14,964 nucleotides of DNA from an uncultured Candidatus Melainabacteria bacterium. Its GTDB lineage: Bacteria; Cyanobacteriota; Vampirovibrionia; Gastranaerophilales; Gastranaerophilaceae. The stretch spans positions 1-14,964 of the forward strand of contig CAMHMW010000032.1 of the NCBI GenBank assembly GCA_946186335.1, written 5' to 3'. Below, in pieces: positions 14,842-14,964 of this stretch. The notes beneath the pieces were generated by a model. The model had not been told where the DNA came from and did no database searches. It saw nothing but the letters and a program-made list of their open reading frames with translations. Numbering within the stretch: position 1 is the stretch's first letter; every line of letters starts with the position of its first letter. Made by a program: the position numbers and the translations under genes.

Positions 14842-14964
14842 ATGCAGATTTTAAAAATTAACCCCGTTTTAACCCCAAAATATGAAAATAATAATAAAAA
14901 AAATAACAGCGCAGAAACCCCGATAAATCAAACAACATACGAGCTTCCGAATTATCAAAGCATT
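14842..14964 (+). CDS. Start of an unidentified gene, cut by the window end
   Basis: An open frame of 41 codons from ATG 14842 to the window edge, with AAGGA at 14828-14832, nine bases before the start. The product begins MQILKINPVLTPKYENN and is rich in Asn, Lys, Thr and Pro with no signal peptide, so its visible N-terminus looks disordered. I recall similar Asn/Lys-rich disordered N-termini on many proteins of gut Melainabacteria, but no function can be given. It follows the lpxB terminator by 26 bases. Confidence 0.7.
   Translation, partial: MQILKINPVLTPKYENNNKKNNSAETPINQTTYELPNYQSI

Noticed and set aside
1..14964. CRISPR array, insertion sequence or phage genes
   Set aside because: No regularly spaced direct repeats, transposase motifs or phage proteins were seen; the genes are housekeeping and envelope functions.

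Overview
The window looks like ordinary chromosome of an AT-rich, diderm, LPS-making bacterium. The best guess is the gut lineage Vampirovibrionia/Melainabacteria (Ca. Gastranaerophilales). This is inferred from the mix of lpxI, lpxB and an LptD-like protein, from the pairing of a polyprenyl synthase with a DUF212 (divergent PAP2) gene, from the low GC, and from the Asn/Lys-rich start of the last gene. It is a taxonomic inference, not a database result; other low-GC diderms are possible. All coding is dense, no mobile element or CRISPR array is visible, and no stretch over 300 bases lacks a gene.

Layout. (1) Positions 1-1936: the tail of a possible upstream ORF, then nadE (NAD+ synthetase fused to a nitrilase-type glutaminase domain whose catalytic Cys position reads Gly). 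(2) 1916-4679, minus strand: a tight operon of rsgA, polyprenyl diphosphate synthase, DUF212 membrane protein and a Cys-rich lipoprotein, running from a good sigma70-type promoter and ending convergently inside the 3' end of nadE. (3) 4737-6841, plus strand: a TIGR02757/DUF2400 protein and a secreted M48 metallopeptidase with TPR-like repeats. (4) 6842-6972: a convergent intergenic region holding a 59-nt element that can fold as a three-way junction, plus a strong bidirectional hairpin terminator. (5) 6973-8391, minus strand: an envelope-stress or metal-sensing style module of zinc-finger membrane anti-sigma factor, ECF sigma factor and a Spy/CpxP-like periplasmic protein, with an ECF-like promoter motif upstream. 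(6) 8529-14781, plus strand: an envelope operon starting with a 36-codon membrane microprotein, then a coiled-coil M23 peptidoglycan hydrolase, an LptD-like outer-membrane protein, a class II aldolase, lpxI and lpxB, ending in a hairpin terminator. (7) 14842 to the window end: the start of a further gene.

The genes combine into an envelope theme: lipid A assembly (lpxI, lpxB), LPS insertion (LptD-like), wall remodelling (M23), isoprenoid precursor supply (polyprenyl synthase and PAP2-like phosphatase), periplasmic proteolysis (M48) and an extracytoplasmic stress regulator that may watch over them. The most notable points are the missing glutaminase Cys in NadE, the three-way-junction element, the unlisted 36-residue membrane protein that appears translationally coupled to the M23 hydrolase, and the compact sigma/anti-sigma/CpxP module.
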